Below are positions 34,385 through 36,993 of a stretch of 36,993 nucleotides of DNA, one piece after another. Below the pieces are notes generated by a model. It did no database searches and was not told the DNA's origin. It was given only the letters and a program-made list of their open reading frames with translations. The first letter of the stretch is position 1. The number at the start of each line of letters is the position of its first letter. The stretch comes from Bacteroidales bacterium (GTDB lineage: Bacteria > Bacteroidota > Bacteroidia > Bacteroidales > UBA3824): contig JAKSUC010000034.1 in assembly GCA_024413595.1 (NCBI GenBank), positions 1-36,993 on the forward strand, in the 5' to 3' direction. The translations under genes and the position numbers were made by a program.

Positions 34385-35857
34385 TTAATAAGCTCTTGCA
34401 AAAACAACACGTTGTTTTGAAGGTTTTCCTGTAAGCATATCAACGCCATCTTCAAGTGGTTGATTTAGAGGAATACAACGAATTGTAGCTTTTGTTTCTT
34501 CTTTGATACGAGCTTCTGTTTCAGCTGTACCATCCCAAGGAGCATAAACAAAACCACCTTTTTCGATTAATGCTTTAAATTCTTCGTAAGTATCGGCTTT
34601 GTAGCTATGTTCTTCTCTATATTTCAATGCTTTTTGGAACATATTTTTTTGAATATCATCCAAAAGATTTACTATATATTCATCGATATTATCCATTGAA
34701 ACAGAAGTTTTTTCTAATTTATCACGACGGAAAACTTCTATAGTATTATTGTTAACATCACGTTGACCAATAGCTAAACGAACAGGAATACCTTGAAGTT
34801 CGTATTGTGCAAATTTCCAACCAGGTTTATTTTGATCGCTATCATCAAATTTAACTTCTAACCCTTTGGCTTTTAGTTTTTTGATTATAACATCAACTTT
34901 TTCAGAAATGATATTTAGTTCTTCTTGTTTTTTAAATATTGGAACAATAACAACGTGAATAGGAGCCAATTTTGGAGGAAGTACCAAACCGTTATCGTCT
35001 GAGTGAGTCATTATTAAAGCACCCATCAAACGAGTAGAAACGCCCCAACTTGTTGCCCAAACAGTTTCTTGTTTTCCTTCTTTATTAAGGAATTTTACGT
35101 CAAATGCTTTGGCAAAATTTTGACCTAAGAAGTGTGATGTACCTGCTTGTAAAGCCTTGCCATCTTGCATCATAGCTTCAATACAGAAAGTTTCAAGTGC
35201 TCCAGCAAAACGTTCTGTTGGAGTTTTTACACCTTTTAAAACAGGAATTGCAAGAACATTTTCTGCAAAATCGCTATAAACATTAAGCATTTTTTGAGCT
35301 TCTTCTAAAGCCTCTTCTTTAGTTGCGTGAGCAGTATGTCCTTCTTGCCACAAAAATTCTGCTGTACGCAAAAACAAACGTGTACGCATTTCCCAACGAA
35401 CAACATTTGCCCATTGATTTACTAAAATTGGAAGATCGCGATATGAACGTATCCAATTTTTGTAAGTGTTCCAAATTATGGTTTCAGAAGTTGGACGTAC
35501 TATTAATTCTTCTTCAAGTTTTGCATTTTCGTCAACTACGATATCTTTTCCATCTTCAGAATTTTTTAAACGATAATGTGTTACAACTGCACACTCTTTA
35601 GCAAAGCCTTTTACGTGTTCTGCTTCACGACTAAAAAATGATTTTGGAATAAAAATTGGAAAATAAGCATTTTTGTGACCTGTTTCTTTAAATCTACGGT
35701 CTAGTTCGTCGTGCATTTTTTCCCATATTGAATAGCCGTAAGGTTTTATTACCATACAGCCTCTTACTGCAGAATTTTCTGCTAAGTCGGCGTTTATAAC
35801 TAAATCGTTATACCATTTTGAATAATCTTCCGACCTTTTTGTGATAAAATCAGCCAT
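34385..35857 (-). CDS. proS: Proline--tRNA ligase (archaeal/eukaryotic-type, short form)
   Basis: Charges tRNA-Pro. The class II core shows [19 protein letters not shown], the RPTSETIIW motif, TSHFLGQNF and [12 protein letters not shown]. The anticodon-binding domain starts near [11 protein letters not shown] and ends with the type-specific C-terminal RVVFARAY. At 490 residues it lacks the bacterial-type insertion editing domain (about 570 residues), as expected for the compact form found in Bacteroidota. It is transcribed away from the Tyr/His-rich gene. Confidence 0.97.
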   Translation of the reverse strand: MADFITKRSEDYSKWYNDLVINADLAENSAVRGCMVIKPYGYSIWEKMHDELDRRFKETGHKNAYFPIFIPKSFFSREAEHVKGFAKECAVVTHYRLKNSEDGKDIVVDENAKLEEELIVRPTSETIIWNTYKNWIRSYRDLPILVNQWANVVRWEMRTRLFLRTAEFLWQEGHTAHATKEEALEEAQKMLNVYSDFAENVLAIPVLKGVKTPTERFAGALETFCIEAMMQDGKALQAGTSHFLGQNFAKAFDVKFLNKEGKQETVWATSWGVSTRLMGALIMTHSDDNGLVLPPKLAPIHVVIVPIFKKQEELNIISEKVDVIIKKLKAKGLEVKFDDSDQNKPGWKFAQYELQGIPVRLAIGQRDVNNNTIEVFRRDKLEKTSVSMDNIDEYIVNLLDDIQKNMFQKALKYREEHSYKADTYEEFKALIEKGGFVYAPWDGTAETEARIKEETKATIRCIPLNQPLEDGVDMLTGKPSKQRVVFARAY

Positions 35858-35995
35858 TTGTATAAACTGTTTTTTCTATTTTTTCGTAAATGATTTTTAG
35901 ATTACAAAGTAAAACAATATTTTTGACTTTTTAAAAAATTGAACTTTAACTTTTTTTATGATTTTTAATATTCATATTATTTTTTAATAATCAAC

Positions 35996-36003
35996 TATAT
36001 TTG
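35996..36003 (+). promoter_or_regulatory. -7 box of the Tyr/His-rich repeat gene
   Basis: TATATTTG, followed by C, matches TAnnTTTG. It would give a leader of about 35 nt before the ATG at 36044. Confidence 0.5.
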
Positions 36004-36043
36004 CAACAAAATAAATCAAAAAACAAACATAAAACTTCTTATC

Positions 36044-36993
36044 ATGATGAAAAAGATACTAATATTTACGCTAATAGCCATATTTTCAAGCATAAATGCT
36101 AAAGCTCAGTCTGATTATTATGAATTTGACGACAACGAAGGCTATGAAAATACACGAGTATATGAAATTGAAGACGAAGCATTTGACTCTTACGAAGTAA
36201 GAATTCAACGTTTTCATCGTCCTAGAACTGTTGTTTATCGTACTTATTACGATGGATTATTTACATTAGGCGTTGCTGCTGCAATAATTACTGTGGCTGC
36301 CACTCCTTATTATTGGCATCCTTTATATTATTCTTGGTATCGTCCTGTAGTTTACCATCGTTATCATTATAATTGTTATCATCACACTTATTATCGATAT
36401 TCTTATTATCGTCCAGGGTGTTTTGGTTGGCACGATTATCATTATGGTTATCGTTATGTAGGACCTCATCCTATTTATCATCACGATTATTATTACCATT
36501 ATAGTCCTGTATATCACAATGTTTATCACTATAATAGCTATGCTCATGTATCACATTATCGCTATGATAGTTATAATCGCAACATAAATATTAATAGAAA
36601 TTATGTTTCTTCAAGTCATGATTATCAGCGTTTTCACGATGGTTTAAGTCATAGTAGTAGATCTTATCAAAGTCATGGTTCTAATAGTGTAAACAGAAGT
36701 AACGGTTATTCAAGTCATTCTAGTTCGAGTCATTCTAGAAATTATTCTAATAGTAATAGCCACAGCGGTTCTAGCCATTCAAGTTCAAGTCATTCAGGAA
36801 ATTATACTAGTGGTAGTAGCCATAGCGGTTCTAGCCATTCTAGTACTAATCGCTCTGGAAATTATTCTAATGGCAGTAGTAGCCATAGCGGTTCTAGCCA
36901 TTCTAGTTCTAATCGTTCTGGAAATTATTCTAATGGCAGTAGTAGCCATAGCGGTTCTAGCCATTCTAGTTCTAATCGTTCTGGAAATTATTC
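36044..36993 (+). CDS. Secreted Tyr/His-rich protein with Ser/His/Asn tandem repeats (partial, runs off window)
   Basis: The reading frame from ATG 36044 is open to the window edge, at least 316 residues. Residues 1-22 are a signal peptide (MMKKILIFTLIAIFSSINAKAQ). An acidic stretch (about 23-50) and a short hydrophobic segment (LGVAAAIITVAA, about 75-86) follow. Residues about 89-180 are very rich in Tyr and His, with YYWH, YHRYHY and YHHTYYRY. From about residue 220 the protein becomes Ser/His/Gly/Asn repeats of 20 or 21 residues. No known family. The composition suggests a structural, cross-linked or metal-binding extracytoplasmic protein. The 3' end lies outside the window. Confidence 0.8.
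   Translation, partial: MMKKILIFTLIAIFSSINAKAQSDYYEFDDNEGYENTRVYEIEDEAFDSYEVRIQRFHRPRTVVYRTYYDGLFTLGVAAAIITVAATPYYWHPLYYSWYRPVVYHRYHYNCYHHTYYRYSYYRPGCFGWHDYHYGYRYVGPHPIYHHDYYYHYSPVYHNVYHYNSYAHVSHYRYDSYNRNININRNYVSSSHDYQRFHDGLSHSSRSYQSHGSNSVNRSNGYSSHSSSSHSRNYSNSNSHSGSSHSSSSHSGNYTSGSSHSGSSHSSTNRSGNYSNGSSSHSGSSHSSSNRSGNYSNGSSSHSGSSHSSSNRSGNY
36721..36993 (+). repeat. Coding tandem repeats, 60-63 nt units
   Basis: Units start at 36721, 36781, 36841, 36904 and 36967 (partial). The first two are 60 nt; the next two are 63 nt through an added AGT codon. The last units are nearly identical, so they look recently duplicated. Each encodes a version of SSxxSGNYSNGSSSHSGSSH. Confidence 0.9.

Noticed and set aside
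36323..36547. Minus-strand 74-residue ORF
   Set aside because: It is an antisense shadow of the Tyr/His-rich coding region, made of low-complexity Ile/Met/Thr from TAT/CAT codons.

Overview
The window looks like chromosomal DNA from a member of the Bacteroidota, probably Bacteroidales-like and strongly AT-rich. The grounds are: a very large secreted protein ending in a type IX secretion (T9SS) type A sorting domain; an OmpA-family outer-membrane protein; the compact archaeal/eukaryotic-like ProRS; a SiaB-type kinase and a PAS-PP2C phosphatase; and -7 boxes of the Bacteroidota form TAnnTTTG upstream of several genes. Starts mostly lack Shine-Dalgarno motifs. No rRNA, tRNA, transposase, integrase or CRISPR array was seen.

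Layout. Positions 1-2811 (minus) hold a compact type II restriction-modification operon: nuclease, beta-class adenine MTase, D12-class adenine MTase, then a terminator. Positions 2812-3251 are a GC-richer, hairpin-dense intergenic block that I read as a candidate structured RNA on the minus strand, containing a pair of inverted conserved boxes. A small unknown gene (3252-3467) and a Fic-family regulator (3522-4556, minus) follow. Upstream of the Fic gene lie four copies of one operator-like motif, two of them forming a perfect 22-bp-arm palindrome. A SiaB-type kinase gene (4839-5432) lies on the other side of that region. Next is a probable three-gene operon at 5619-11033: a 1355-residue divergent RecQ-like helicase protein, a coiled-coil protein with a C-terminal membrane anchor, and a GNAT acetyltransferase. 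A bidirectional terminator separates this from alaS (minus). Then come pepD and a 1288-residue membrane PAS-PP2C phosphatase (both plus, 12 nt apart). After an intergenic repeat comes the minus-strand operon era / small membrane protein / secreted protein. Two plus-strand repeat proteins of unknown role follow. The minus strand then carries an OmpA-family protein and a 2425-residue YDG-repeat T9SS cargo. Last come pnuC, a nadR-like bifunctional gene and proS (all minus), and the start of a Tyr/His/Ser-rich secreted tandem-repeat protein (plus) cut by the window end.

How genes work together. The nadR-like and pnuC genes form a nicotinamide-riboside uptake and salvage pair. The SiaB kinase and the PAS-PP2C phosphatase are the kinase and phosphatase halves of a Sia-type partner-switch, though they sit about 10 kb apart and the SiaC-like partner is not in the window. 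The giant adhesin-like protein and the OmpA protein are plausible neighbours at the cell surface. The region from 1 to about 11 kb is the accessory part and carries the main candidates for something new: the structured RNA, the Fic operator array and the helicase/coiled-coil/GNAT operon. The rest is mostly housekeeping or envelope genes.
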